Shown here piece by piece: positions 37,239 to 46,308 of a DNA stretch of 64,000 bases (positions are counted from its first letter, which is position 1; every line of letters starts with the position of its first letter). The DNA is from an archaeon (GTDB taxonomy: Archaea > Thermoproteota > Nitrososphaeria > Nitrososphaerales > CADDZS01). Position numbers and translations under genes: made by a program. Under the pieces are notes generated by a model. That model saw only the letters and a list, made by a program, of their open reading frames with translations. It made no database searches and was not told the origin of the DNA. The stretch is from contig CADDZS010000001.1 in NCBI GenBank assembly GCA_902812485.1, positions 1-64,000 on the forward strand. The letters are read 5' to 3'.

Positions 37239-37787
37239 TTGAGGAAGAGTACTTCTTTTGCAGGTGAATTGAACAGCAAATTGAGCCTCAAGCTCGGAGA
37301 AGAACCCGAAATATACAAGATACTCGTGTACAACCAGCTTACGCCAGAAGAAGTAGAAAAATCAAATCTTCCCATTGAAAAGCTGATCTATTGGGACATT
37401 ACTGCGAGTCTTCCCGGACAGAGCCCGACTGAGGCTCCTCATGTTACAATTTACTGGTATGGCCCCAACGTTTCATTAACAGAGAAAGGAAAGATTGTAC
37501 ACTTGAAGAGTGTGAAGGTCGACTCAAAGTTCACGGAAAAAATCAAAGAGATTGTAGCTTCCAAAGTAGGTGGAGAGATCTCAGAGAAAGAACACGGCTT
37601 CGAATTCAAAGATTTCTCGATGCAGTTGAGCTACGACGCAATTTCAGATCTCGCAAGGTCCATCCGGTCTCTAGGAAACTTGACTGTCGAACTTTCATTG
37701 GAATTCGGCAAAGTTACAAAGGAAGAAAAGAACCGTTCTTCCTTTCCGAAGACCAAAATTCTTGGCGAAAGAGCGTTAGAAAAGTAA
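37239..37787 (+). CDS. Hypothetical protein
   Basis: 182 aa, soluble, mixed charge. It contains LTPEEVEKSNLPIEKLIYWD, then an aromatic beta segment, VTIYWYGPNVSL. The C-terminal lysines suggest a flexible tail. No family recognised. TTG start (GCGGTTGAGG context), with an alternative start uncertain. No operon partner. Confidence 0.6.
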   Translation: MRKSTSFAGELNSKLSLKLGEEPEIYKILVYNQLTPEEVEKSNLPIEKLIYWDITASLPGQSPTEAPHVTIYWYGPNVSLTEKGKIVHLKSVKVDSKFTEKIKEIVASKVGGEISEKEHGFEFKDFSMQLSYDAISDLARSIRSLGNLTVELSLEFGKVTKEEKNRSSFPKTKILGERALEK

Positions 37788-38100
37788 GTAGATGCAGATC
37801 ACTTTCCCTATTCGTCTAGAGCTCTCGAAATTTCGCTCACAGAAGAAAATCCTTTGTAAATGTGATTCTAAGAAATTCCGAAGAAAGACTTCCTTCCATC
37901 ACTTCCGCTCGTGTTGTGTGTCATTGATGTGAGTCGGTGTTATATCTAACGGATTCTGTTCTGGACTTATAAGGAACAGCGGAATGATGTCATCGATTCC
38001 ATTCAATAATCCGGCCTTACAATCAGAAAACATTCAAAATTTCTCACTGGTTTGCTGTCGCTAACTCTTTGCATCAAGGATCGAATGGGTTACATTGGCA
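37788..38100. other. Intergenic region, possible promoter only
   Basis: No protein-like frame seen on either strand. CTTATAAGG near 37964 could be a TATA box for the downstream repeat protein, about 130 bases from its start. Confidence 0.4.
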
Positions 38101-39333
38101 ATGGAAGGATTTGGCCGTACTAGGGGGAGAATTGTGGAAATTCGCGAACTGGAAGAAGATCTGATAGTTGGCAATGGGGAAAGAGTCATTGCCGCGTCGG
38201 ATGTCCCTTGCGCGAGAATAAGAGGGAGTGTTCGTTGCAGGGGAAGAGTTGAATTCGCGGGAAAATTCGAATGCGATAATTTCAGCGGGGATGATTGTGT
38301 TGTCTCGATCGATTCCCTTTCTTGTCACAATCTCGAAATAAGAGAAGGCGAGCTCCTTGTGAGAGGAGATCTGATATGTGATTCCATCGATGTTGATCGG
38401 AAACTTGTCGTTCAGGGAATAACCCGTTGCGTGGACATTGACGTAGGTGGAGTCCTCGAATTGAACACCGCGACTGCGAGATCCATAGACGTGGGGGGGA
38501 AGTTGAGGGCCTCTTCCGATGTTGAAGCGGATGACATAGACGTGGGCGGTCTCTTGGAGATAGCAGGTCAAATCAGATCGAAGAAGCTCGATGTTGGAGG
38601 AAGGGCCCTTGTTGGAGGGGGACAAATTGCTGAGAAGATCGATGTTGGTGGAGTTTTCGAATCAAAGGGGCCGCTGAGATTTGGTGATATTGATGTCGGC
38701 GGTGCTGTGACCTTGAGGGGGGAATCGTCCGGTGGCAAGATAGACATAGGAGGTAGATTGAGGGCCGAGGGAGACATCGAGTTCAAGTCTCTTGACATAG
38801 GAGGGCTTGCAGAGATACGTGGTGCGGTTCGAGGAGAAAGTGTGCGGATAGGAGGTCGTCTAGAAGTTGGAGGTTCCCTTACTCTCACGGAGGATCTAGA
38901 CGTGGGCGGAGATGTAACGGTGGAAGGTTTCGCAAAGGCAAAAAGAGTCGACGTTGGGCGTCGACTTTATGCGCAATCTCTTGAAGTAACAAACGGGCGT
39001 CTGTCTGGGCAGGTGAAAACCAAAACGGGAGTGAAGGCCTCCGAGAGGATAGTCGTCTCTCATGGCAGCAGGATCGAAGGTTGGATCAAGGCCGGCATGG
39101 AGATAATTATTGAGTCAAAGGCTAATGTCGAATCAGTTGCTGCTCCAAGGGTCGTGCTTGAAGAGAGAGCGCGTGCAACAAACGTGTACGCCGAAGAATT
39201 GATTGCGGAGGAGAGAGCTGAGATCCTTGGGGTTTGTATGTATACGAAGTCGATTCGATTCGAAGGAATTTCACGATCAGGAATGGGGCCGACCAAGGTT
39301 GACTCCATACCGCAGGAAAGTAGCTGGGTTTAG
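38101..39333 (+). CDS. Bactofilin-like repeat protein
   Basis: 410 aa from the ATG at 38101 (a TTG two codons upstream is possible). The middle of the protein is a regular repeat, about 18-20 residues per turn, built on I-D-V-G-G or variants (IDVGGVLEL, IDVGGKLRA, IDVGGLLEI, LDVGGRALV, IDIGGRLRA). At least twelve copies lie between residues about 105 and 300. This is the signature of a right-handed beta-helix, as in polymer-forming bactofilins (DUF583) and related proteins. No signal peptide or membrane segment, so probably a cytoplasmic filament or scaffold. It is followed by a winged-helix gene. Confidence 0.78.
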   Translation: MEGFGRTRGRIVEIRELEEDLIVGNGERVIAASDVPCARIRGSVRCRGRVEFAGKFECDNFSGDDCVVSIDSLSCHNLEIREGELLVRGDLICDSIDVDRKLVVQGITRCVDIDVGGVLELNTATARSIDVGGKLRASSDVEADDIDVGGLLEIAGQIRSKKLDVGGRALVGGGQIAEKIDVGGVFESKGPLRFGDIDVGGAVTLRGESSGGKIDIGGRLRAEGDIEFKSLDIGGLAEIRGAVRGESVRIGGRLEVGGSLTLTEDLDVGGDVTVEGFAKAKRVDVGRRLYAQSLEVTNGRLSGQVKTKTGVKASERIVVSHGSRIEGWIKAGMEIIIESKANVESVAAPRVVLEERARATNVYAEELIAEERAEILGVCMYTKSIRFEGISRSGMGPTKVDSIPQESSWV

Positions 39334-39570
39334 AATTACACTGAAAACAAGATGGGAAGACCGCGCGCAATCTATCCGAAGAACCTACACGCGAACAGGC
39401 GACAGATGAGCTTCAGCTGATATTGTGGGGATTGCTCTTAGCTTGATTGAAGTCCGCGTCTATTGTGATCCCTCTTGCTTCTTCAACTCTCTTTCATTGT
39501 TAGAGCTCCTCATAGCTTGATTTTGTCTTAATCTCGACTCGATAAAAAGTGGAAGAGGGAGGGGCTCCAT

Positions 39571-39918
39571 TTGAATCACGAAGACAGCACCCCAAAATCC
39601 CAATCTTCGACTTTACCTTCGGAAGGAGAAGAGTCTCAGTCAAGACGAACGACGGTTGACATCTATGCTGACATTTTGGAAGTCGTGAAAAGACATGGAG
39701 GTCATGGCAGAGTTACAAGAATTTCGTATGGCTGCGGCATGCCAGTCGATAGACTCAAGAAATTCCTAGATAGACTTGAGCGATTCGGGCTTGTGAGAAC
39801 AGGCAAACCCTTTGGTGACGAAGAAGGAACGACCTACATACTCACTGCGAGAGGTCAGGAATTTCTGGATACTTATTGGAAAATGAAAGGATTTCTTGTT
39901 TCATTCGGAGAAGTTTGA
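39571..39918 (+). CDS. Winged-helix DNA-binding protein (HTH_45-like)
   Basis: 115 aa. Polar N terminus (30 residues), then one winged helix: VDIYADILEVVKRHG, then VTRISYGCGMPVDRLKKFL and the wing GTTYILTARGQEFLDTYW. Same family as the gene at 17067-17423. TTG start with a strong GGAGGGG ribosome site. Located 237 bases downstream of the bactofilin-like gene, so it may or may not share its transcript. Likely a regulator; targets unknown. Confidence 0.85.
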   Translation: MNHEDSTPKSQSSTLPSEGEESQSRRTTVDIYADILEVVKRHGGHGRVTRISYGCGMPVDRLKKFLDRLERFGLVRTGKPFGDEEGTTYILTARGQEFLDTYWKMKGFLVSFGEV

Positions 39919-40101
39919 TGCAGAGATCAAACGTGTTTTCCATACATATAGTGGGACCAAGACTCTGAAAAGGAGGTCTCCCCTACTAGCATCTAAGCGT
40001 AGAATTTGATTATCAAGAAAGATTTTCTAAAGAGTTATCTTTCGCTGAGCCATGACAATGTACGTTAGCGAATCGTTCCGCATTCTAAGCTAAGAGTATA
40101 A

Positions 40102-40782
40102 TTGCCTGTCGAGCGAAATAAGGCTCCGGGCAAATCAGATTTGGAAATCGTCACGGTAAGCGATTATTGGTCTGTGCTAGCAAAATCCTGGGATCGCCCC
40201 TACATAGGATTGATTGCCCGAATACCACCAAGGCTTTGGCGTGAGATCCGAAAGTTTCAAAACAAGCTCCGCTCGGTCGACGATCGGCAAGTTTTCGCTG
40301 ACCTATCTACACTTCACATACCTGTGAAGGGTTTAGGACTTCTAGGTGAAAGATTTACTGCTGAGAAAGAGGAGCAAATCTTCGAAAAGATAAGTAAGAT
40401 AGTTTCAGATTTTCCAGCGTTTCAAGTGCAATTGAAAGGTGTAGGGGTCTCCCCGATGTCAGTTCACATACGTGTGACAGACACGAGCCAAACTCTAAGG
40501 AGCATAAACAAGCGAATCTGCAAAGCACTCGAAGGTGATATTGACACAAGTCCCTACGATGGTGACTCATACGTACCTTGTGTTACGATCGTTTCATTTA
40601 CCTCGAAGGATGCTTCGAAAATTATGGAGTTTGTTGATTCGATCGAGTCTCGTGAGATGTACTTTGGCGAAGCTTCCATATTCGAACTTGAGGCTGTCGA
40701 AGCTAAGATGCACTTCGCTTTTGGGGGTAAGGATACTCAGCCCGATACTTTCTCCTATGTCAGATCATTTTCTCTTCGTTGA
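40102..40782 (+). CDS. 2H phosphoesterase-like protein (2'-5' RNA ligase fold)
   Basis: 226 aa. The first signature is seen as STLHIPVKGLG near residue 70 (H-x-x, where H-x-T/S is usual). The second is VPCVTIVSF near residue 156, where the catalytic His is replaced by Cys. Beta segments and spacing (about 85 residues between motifs) fit the 2H fold (LigT, CthL). Loss of one His suggests it binds RNA or nucleotides rather than cutting cyclic phosphates. The start context is GTATAATTG; no ribosome site. Alternative: unrelated fold with chance similarity. Confidence 0.55.
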   Translation: MPVERNKAPGKSDLEIVTVSDYWSVLAKSWDRPYIGLIARIPPRLWREIRKFQNKLRSVDDRQVFADLSTLHIPVKGLGLLGERFTAEKEEQIFEKISKIVSDFPAFQVQLKGVGVSPMSVHIRVTDTSQTLRSINKRICKALEGDIDTSPYDGDSYVPCVTIVSFTSKDASKIMEFVDSIESREMYFGEASIFELEAVEAKMHFAFGGKDTQPDTFSYVRSFSLR

Positions 40783-40866
40783 AGGTTTGTACTTGCATCA
40801 ATACTATTCACAGATTTAGAGATAGAAGAAAGAGCGCGCGGCTGAAGAAGAAGATGATAATAAGAT

Positions 40867-43368
40867 TCAGGAGATCTTGTGCATGACTTTAAGGTCGGGC
40901 TCGAACAACCGCAGATTTTCAGGGATTTTGATGGAAATCGGATCTTTGAGTGAAAGCTTTCTTGCCTTCTTTTCGTTCCAAACCAAGCTGTTGAACTCGA
41001 CTAGTTCCTTTCCGTATTTTACAAATTCCTTGCTCCAAATGTTAGGAGACGGAAACAGCTCCTTGTGGATCGTGGATTGCGAGTAAATTCCCCTCCATAT
41101 TGCCTCGGTTATGAAGGGGCATATCGGCGCGAGCAGCAACAAAATCGTTTTGAGACATTCGTGAAGTGTGAACCACGCGGAAAGCGTTTCTTCGTGAGAA
41201 AAGGGAGTGCCATAGGCGCGCCCTTTGGCAAGCTCAATGTAGTGTGAGGCAAAGATATTCCATGCAAAATCTCTGATTCGATTAGCGGGAACAAAAAAGT
41301 TGAACCCCTTGTAGCCATCCAAGCACTCTGAGACGAGTTGTGAAAGTTCTCCGAGGATCCACTTGTCGGAAGGCATTAGCCGATCAAAGGAAAGAGGCCC
41401 TTTCGGTATGGGATAAAGCGATATGAATCTTGCGATATTCCACAGTTTTGAGAGAAATTTACCCGTTGAGGCAATCCTTTCTTCGGAACACACATAGTCG
41501 GAGCCTACAGAAACTTCAGAAGCGATCCAAAGTCTGAAACTTTCTGCTCCATATCTTTCAAGTATTGTTAGCGGGTCCATGACGTTTCCTTTGCTTTTGC
41601 TCATCTTCTGCCTGCTTTCATCCAGTCCGAGACCCGAGATTCTCACATATCTCCAAGGAACCTTGCCAGTCAGCTGCCAGCACCTGAGGATACTATAGTG
41701 CAACCAAGTTCTCACGATGTCCTTTCCCTGTGGACGCAAGCTCGTAGGGTACGTCTTTTGAAAGAACTCGTCGTCTTCGCTATACTTCGTGATGAAAAGG
41801 GCGCTCACGCTCGAGTCCATCCACGTGTCAAATGTTCTCGTATCTCCGATGAAACTTTTCCCTCCACACTTTGAGCAGATAGGATTGCCAGGAGGAGGCT
41901 CTTTCCAGGGTTGATAATATCTGCCAGGCTCTGGAAGAAGGGGTTCGGAGCAGTTTTCGCAGTACCAGACCGGTATCTCTGTACCGTAAAATCTTCGTCT
42001 AGAAATCGGCCAGTCTAGGGCAACATCGATCCAATTGAGCAAGATCGAACGGTGCATCTCTGGGAAGAAAGCTAGAGATCGTGCTATTTGCCTTAGCTCA
42101 TCCTTCACGTCAACAACTTTGAGGTAGTACTCATCAAGCGGTATTATTTCGATTGGAGTCTTGCTTCTCTCGCACATTGGAGTTCTGTGTTTGATGCTCT
42201 CGATCTTCTCAAGGGACCCAGTTTCCTTGAGCATATTGATCATCTTTTCACGAGCTTCTTCAACTTTCAGTCCGCAAAGCTCAGGTCCGGCTTCCTTTGT
42301 CATTCGACCATCCAGATCGATGGCAATGATTTCAGTCAGCCCGAGCTCTCTGAAGAGAAGCACATCCGCATAGTCACCGTAGGAGCAGACCATTACTGCT
42401 CCAGACCCGAACTCTGGGCGAGCCGCTGGATTTGCGATTATCGGAACCTCTCTTTTGTAAATGGGAAGTATTGCCTTGCGACCCACGAAGTGCAAGTATC
42501 GCTCATCCGAAGGATTCACGATTACAGCCTGACAGGAACAAAGAAGCTCTGGCCTTGTGCTTGCAACTGGAATATTTTCAGAACCTTCGCCGTCGCTCAA
42601 TTTCATGTTGAAGTATACAAGTCGGGTCGTGATCTCACCGTATTCCACCTCAGCGTCTGCTATCGTGGTGCCGCAATCCCAGCAGTAATTACTAGGCCTC
42701 TTTCCCTTGTAGATTCGACCTTGCTTCCACTGCTCAATGAATGTCGTCTGAGTCAGCTTTCTATACGAAGGATCATCTGTCCTATACTTGTTCTTGTAAT
42801 CGCAGGAATACCCCATTCGCCTTAGAGTTTGAATCATTTCCTCCTCGAGGTCATCGAGAGCGACGCGACAGAGCTCGAGAAATTTTTCTCTTTGGGTGTT
42901 CCTCATGCTGATCTTGTATTTCTTTTCGGTGTATATTTCGACTGGCAGTCCGTTTCTATCTATGCCAAGCGGGAAAAGCACCTCAAAGCCCTGCATTCTT
43001 GCCGATCTTGCAATCATGTCGATCTGAGCGTAGTGCGAAGCTCCACCAATGTGCCAAGGCCTTCCAGAAGGATACGGAGGAGGCGTGTCGATTACAAAGA
43101 ACTGCTTGTCAGATCTTGGATCAAAGGAACCGAGTCCGATTCTTTCCCAATCATCCATCAGACCAGATTCGAATGATTTGTCCCACGACTTCGTTTGAGC
43201 GAAGAATCCTTTCCAAGAACCTTGACTCGGGGCAAATTCTTGTTGCTGCTGCTGCCTACTTTCGCTAGATTGCATTGAAGAGGTCTGCTGATCATCCAAA
43301 ATTTGAGTATCACGTCCTGTACCTGAGGAGAGCAGAAACCCCTCCGAAATTCTTGAGCATTGAGCCAT
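40867..43368 (-). CDS. valS: Valyl-tRNA synthetase
   Basis: 833 aa, class Ia. HIGH-type motif in PPPYPSGRPWHIGGASH (near residue 95), the editing domain between about 240 and 400 (VASTRPELLCSCQAVIV), DWPISRRRFYGTEIPVWYC (near 455), and ESRQKMSKSKGNVMDPL near residue 612. Together these fit archaeal ValRS better than IleRS or LeuRS. The first 50 residues are unusual, Ser/Gln-rich with a Q5 run, and the frame overlaps prf1 by 59 bases. An ATG at 43275 would remove the overlap. Downstream partner of prf1 in a translation operon. Confidence 0.9.
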   Translation of the reverse strand: MAQCSRISEGFLLSSGTGRDTQILDDQQTSSMQSSESRQQQQQEFAPSQGSWKGFFAQTKSWDKSFESGLMDDWERIGLGSFDPRSDKQFFVIDTPPPYPSGRPWHIGGASHYAQIDMIARSARMQGFEVLFPLGIDRNGLPVEIYTEKKYKISMRNTQREKFLELCRVALDDLEEEMIQTLRRMGYSCDYKNKYRTDDPSYRKLTQTTFIEQWKQGRIYKGKRPSNYCWDCGTTIADAEVEYGEITTRLVYFNMKLSDGEGSENIPVASTRPELLCSCQAVIVNPSDERYLHFVGRKAILPIYKREVPIIANPAARPEFGSGAVMVCSYGDYADVLLFRELGLTEIIAIDLDGRMTKEAGPELCGLKVEEAREKMINMLKETGSLEKIESIKHRTPMCERSKTPIEIIPLDEYYLKVVDVKDELRQIARSLAFFPEMHRSILLNWIDVALDWPISRRRFYGTEIPVWYCENCSEPLLPEPGRYYQPWKEPPPGNPICSKCGGKSFIGDTRTFDTWMDSSVSALFITKYSEDDEFFQKTYPTSLRPQGKDIVRTWLHYSILRCWQLTGKVPWRYVRISGLGLDESRQKMSKSKGNVMDPLTILERYGAESFRLWIASEVSVGSDYVCSEERIASTGKFLSKLWNIARFISLYPIPKGPLSFDRLMPSDKWILGELSQLVSECLDGYKGFNFFVPANRIRDFAWNIFASHYIELAKGRAYGTPFSHEETLSAWFTLHECLKTILLLLAPICPFITEAIWRGIYSQSTIHKELFPSPNIWSKEFVKYGKELVEFNSLVWNEKKARKLSLKDPISIKIPENLRLFEPDLKVMHKIS

Positions 43369-44584
43369 CCTCTGTCTTTGAGGAAATGATCTCGACTGTT
43401 GCTCCAGAGTCTATGGAAACATCGGCGAGATAGTCGACGATATCCTTCTCTGTTACGTCGAACTCTAGCCCCCCGCATTTTGGGCAAGGTGATGAGAGCA
43501 ATTTTTGTTTCTCCGAAACATACTGCGCTCTCTGGATGAATCTCTCTCTCACATCTCCGCATTTCCTGCAAGTTGCCTTCATGTACACTGTGTCGACATC
43601 ATCGTTGACGAGGACGATATCGACCGCAGCTCTCTTGAGAGCTGCCAAAACGTCTTGGATACCGTAAATGGCAAGTCCAGAGTCGGAATTTACTTCCTTC
43701 AAGAAGCGTTGAACTAGTTTCTTCTCTTCGATTACTCGAACATTTTCAAGCAGACTGCCTGACTTTTCTATCGTTTCCCTAACTCCTTCGCGTCCCGCGT
43801 ATCCAGTGTCAAGTGTTCCTATGATGAGATTCTGAAGACGATAATCTAGATATTTGTCCTTCACAAACTCGTCCTTTGTAGGCCCTGGGCCGCTTACTAT
43901 GAGACCTTTGATCGTGTATTGCTCGAGAAACACCTTCCTTGCATGATCTGCTAGGCGGTTGAAATAGTCGGTGAGTTCCATTTCTCTGAGTCGCTCGTAG
44001 CGCCTTGCACTTTGTCCTCCCTTTCGAGTCTTGCCAGACACTCCAGACGTGACGTTCTCGACTACCTCCCAGTTGTCACCCGAAACAATTCCAAGCCCTG
44101 CCTCTGTCGAGTCAAGCGATAGAATGCCGATTACATTTTCCTCCTTGAGCATCTCACGAAGCGGCTCAAGATGGAAGTGGTCATCACACCTGTAAAGATA
44201 AGTTGTAACTGGTTTGTTTGGAATCACTTCAAAAAGCTCGATTGTCTCGTTTCCCGGGCCTCCGGGGCCGGGAATTGCTCCGCAGAAGATTACAAGACCG
44301 TTCTCCGGAGTGTTCTTGTAAAGTCTCAGCCGCTGCATCGTCTTTGTGAGAGCGTCCTGCACGTGAGTTCTCGTGGTGTCTGACTTGATGTTTGATGCCG
44401 TTCCTGCTTCTTCTCTTAGGGCTGAGATTGCTTCGTGAATGGGTTTCTTTGCAGGCAAGTAGAGAGACACAAGCTCTGTTCCTCGACCTGTCTTGTCCGA
44501 CAGCTCAGAGAGCAACTTGCGTATCCTGTAAAGGGCTAGCGAATCGAATTTTTTTGAATTTAGGGCAGTATCAACACGGCTCAT
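43310..44584 (-). CDS. prf1: Peptide chain release factor aRF1
   Basis: Recognises all three stop codons and triggers release. 424 aa. Stop-codon reading motif NIKS in GTASNIKSDTTRTHV near residue 66. Catalytic GGQ in KGGQSARRYERLRE near residue 190, with flanking SGKTRK. C-terminal domain has a C-x-x-C pair in TCRKCGDV and another in SSPCPKCGGLEF, which form the minidomain zinc site found in some archaeal aRF1 proteins. ATG start. Upstream of valS. Confidence 0.95.
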   Translation of the reverse strand: MSRVDTALNSKKFDSLALYRIRKLLSELSDKTGRGTELVSLYLPAKKPIHEAISALREEAGTASNIKSDTTRTHVQDALTKTMQRLRLYKNTPENGLVIFCGAIPGPGGPGNETIELFEVIPNKPVTTYLYRCDDHFHLEPLREMLKEENVIGILSLDSTEAGLGIVSGDNWEVVENVTSGVSGKTRKGGQSARRYERLREMELTDYFNRLADHARKVFLEQYTIKGLIVSGPGPTKDEFVKDKYLDYRLQNLIIGTLDTGYAGREGVRETIEKSGSLLENVRVIEEKKLVQRFLKEVNSDSGLAIYGIQDVLAALKRAAVDIVLVNDDVDTVYMKATCRKCGDVRERFIQRAQYVSEKQKLLSSPCPKCGGLEFDVTEKDIVDYLADVSIDSGATVEIISSKTEDGSMLKNFGGVSALLRYRT

Positions 44585-44984
44585 CTTTTAAAGAAAACAC
44601 ACTCCTTTCTTCCATGAAATAGCACATCTTCCAAGCTGACAGGTTTTACTGTCAGCTAACCACAATGGTTCGAAGTAGAAGAACTGAATCTACAGAGGCG
44701 AGAAGAATAAAAGAATGCAATCTTTCACTTGTCGAATCAAAGTTTTGCTTTGGTTGAGTCAACTTGTTGGACAGCATCCTTTTTCTTGTTGCTGATGTTG
44801 TGAAAAAAGACCTGATAGTATGATGCATTATTACTTATGTGTTTCCTGATTAAAAAACGTTGCATTCTTCTTGGCTTTGAAGACATTTCGTATCAATGAA
44901 TTCTCCCAATAGAAGGAGGAAATTGGATAAATCATTGCGCTATTCAAATTTTAGGAAGCCAAGTATCTCCAAGGTAGCCTTTAA
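44585..44984. other. Gap between prf1 and dinB
   Basis: No protein-like frame of useful length. It contains an inverted repeat with arms CTGACAG and CTGTCAG around 44635-44656 (spacer GTTTTA), and the weak box C/D candidate given separately. Both flanking genes are leftward, so this also holds the prf1 promoter. Confidence 0.4.
44791..44849 (+). ncRNA. Weak box C/D guide RNA candidate
   Basis: Order of boxes is C (CTGATGT, two off the RUGAUGA consensus), D' (CTGA), C' (ATGATGC, one off) and D (CTGA). The first guide is about 13 nt, normal for archaea, but the second is about 19 nt, which is long. Terminal stem is poor. Listed only as a candidate. Confidence 0.2.
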
Positions 44985-46142
44985 TCACAGACTTCCACTC
45001 CACTCGAGCAGTGAGGCTTGCTCGCTCGACACTTTCCGAAGCCCAGAAACTCTCACCCCAACGAGACGAACCTTCTTTCCAGAGTTTTTGAACTCCGAGA
45101 GGAGCTTTTCAGAGTCTTTGATTAAGATCTCAAGCGATCTGGAGGGAGATGCTAAGGCCTTTTGCCTTGAATGAGTCTCGAAACCTTCGAACCTTATCTT
45201 GACAGCTATATTCGAGAACTCGTAGCCTTCTTCATTCAACCTTTCATATACGTCGAGTGCAACCCCTCTCATTGCAGCTACGACCTTCGAGAAATCGGAT
45301 TCATCTTCTTCAAATGTTGTTTCTGCGGATATCGAGCGAGGTTGCCATCCCTCTTCGACTTGAGAGTCATCCCTCCCCTCCGCGACTCTTTTCAGCCAAA
45401 ATGCAAAGCGCCCGAAACGCTCTAAGAGCTTTTGGGTATCTGACTTTGATAGATCTCCGATCGTAGTTATGCCGAACTCTGTCTGCAAGATTTGCTGCGT
45501 TACTCTTCCGACTCCTGGAATCTTCCCAACTTGAAGTGGGGAAAGAAAATCCTTGACTTTCTCCGGCATTACGATTATGAGACCATCGGGCTTGTTTGTG
45601 TCAGTCGCTATCTTTGCAACGATTTTTGAGTTTGAAACTCCGATCGAGCATGTTATCTTCTCTGAAATTAGGATCTCTTCCTTGATGCGCGTCGCCCGAT
45701 TTGCAATTGCTTCGCTGTTCCAGATCCTGAAAGAAGTCTCGTTTGTTGATTCCGAAGCCGGTTCCCTGATCGAATGTGTCATGTCAAGATAGGCTTCATC
45801 TATGCTTACAACTTCTACTTTTGGTGTAAACTTCTTGAGGATGAGCATAATCCTCTTTGAAACTTCTTCGTACAGTCTGAAATTCGGCCTTACGTAGACA
45901 GCATCGGGACACAACTCCCAGGCTTTGGAAATTGGTAATGCCGAGTGAATGCCGAGCTTGCGAGCAGCGTAGTTACAGGAAATCACAACCCCTCTTCCCC
46001 TTCCGTTTTTGGGGTCGGCACCAACTATGAACGGCCTGTTTCGAAATTCTGGTTTATCTCTCAGCTCGCATGAGGCATAGAACGAATCCATGTCCACATG
46101 GAATATCACTCGCTCACTCTCAGGGACCTCGTTGGTCGACAA
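44985..46142 (-). CDS. dinB: DNA polymerase IV (Y-family)
   Basis: Lesion-bypass polymerase. 385 aa. Catalytic acids in VIFHVDMDSFYASCELRD (near residue 12) and VVSIDEAYLDMTHS (near 105). Also visible are NYAARKLGIHSALPIS, IGVSNSKIVAKIATDTNKPD (near 157), the helix-hairpin-helix GKIPGVGRVTQQIL, and the little-finger domain from about residue 240. Ends in a polar tail without a clear PCNA-interacting peptide. ATG start; divergent from the UPF0182 gene. Confidence 0.94.
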   Translation of the reverse strand: MSTNEVPESERVIFHVDMDSFYASCELRDKPEFRNRPFIVGADPKNGRGRGVVISCNYAARKLGIHSALPISKAWELCPDAVYVRPNFRLYEEVSKRIMLILKKFTPKVEVVSIDEAYLDMTHSIREPASESTNETSFRIWNSEAIANRATRIKEEILISEKITCSIGVSNSKIVAKIATDTNKPDGLIIVMPEKVKDFLSPLQVGKIPGVGRVTQQILQTEFGITTIGDLSKSDTQKLLERFGRFAFWLKRVAEGRDDSQVEEGWQPRSISAETTFEEDESDFSKVVAAMRGVALDVYERLNEEGYEFSNIAVKIRFEGFETHSRQKALASPSRSLEILIKDSEKLLSEFKNSGKKVRLVGVRVSGLRKVSSEQASLLEWSGSL

Positions 46143-46308
46143 ACGAAGTACTTCACCTAAGCTTTACGATTTTTCTCTCTCTTGCTCCAGTTCCAGAATC
46201 TATTTTGGTTTGAGTATTTCTTACATTTCAAAGGAAAACACTAGGTGTAAACGCAAGAATTTACTTAAAAGGATGGTTTCGAAAAAGGATCTCTTACCTC
46301 GGTGATTC

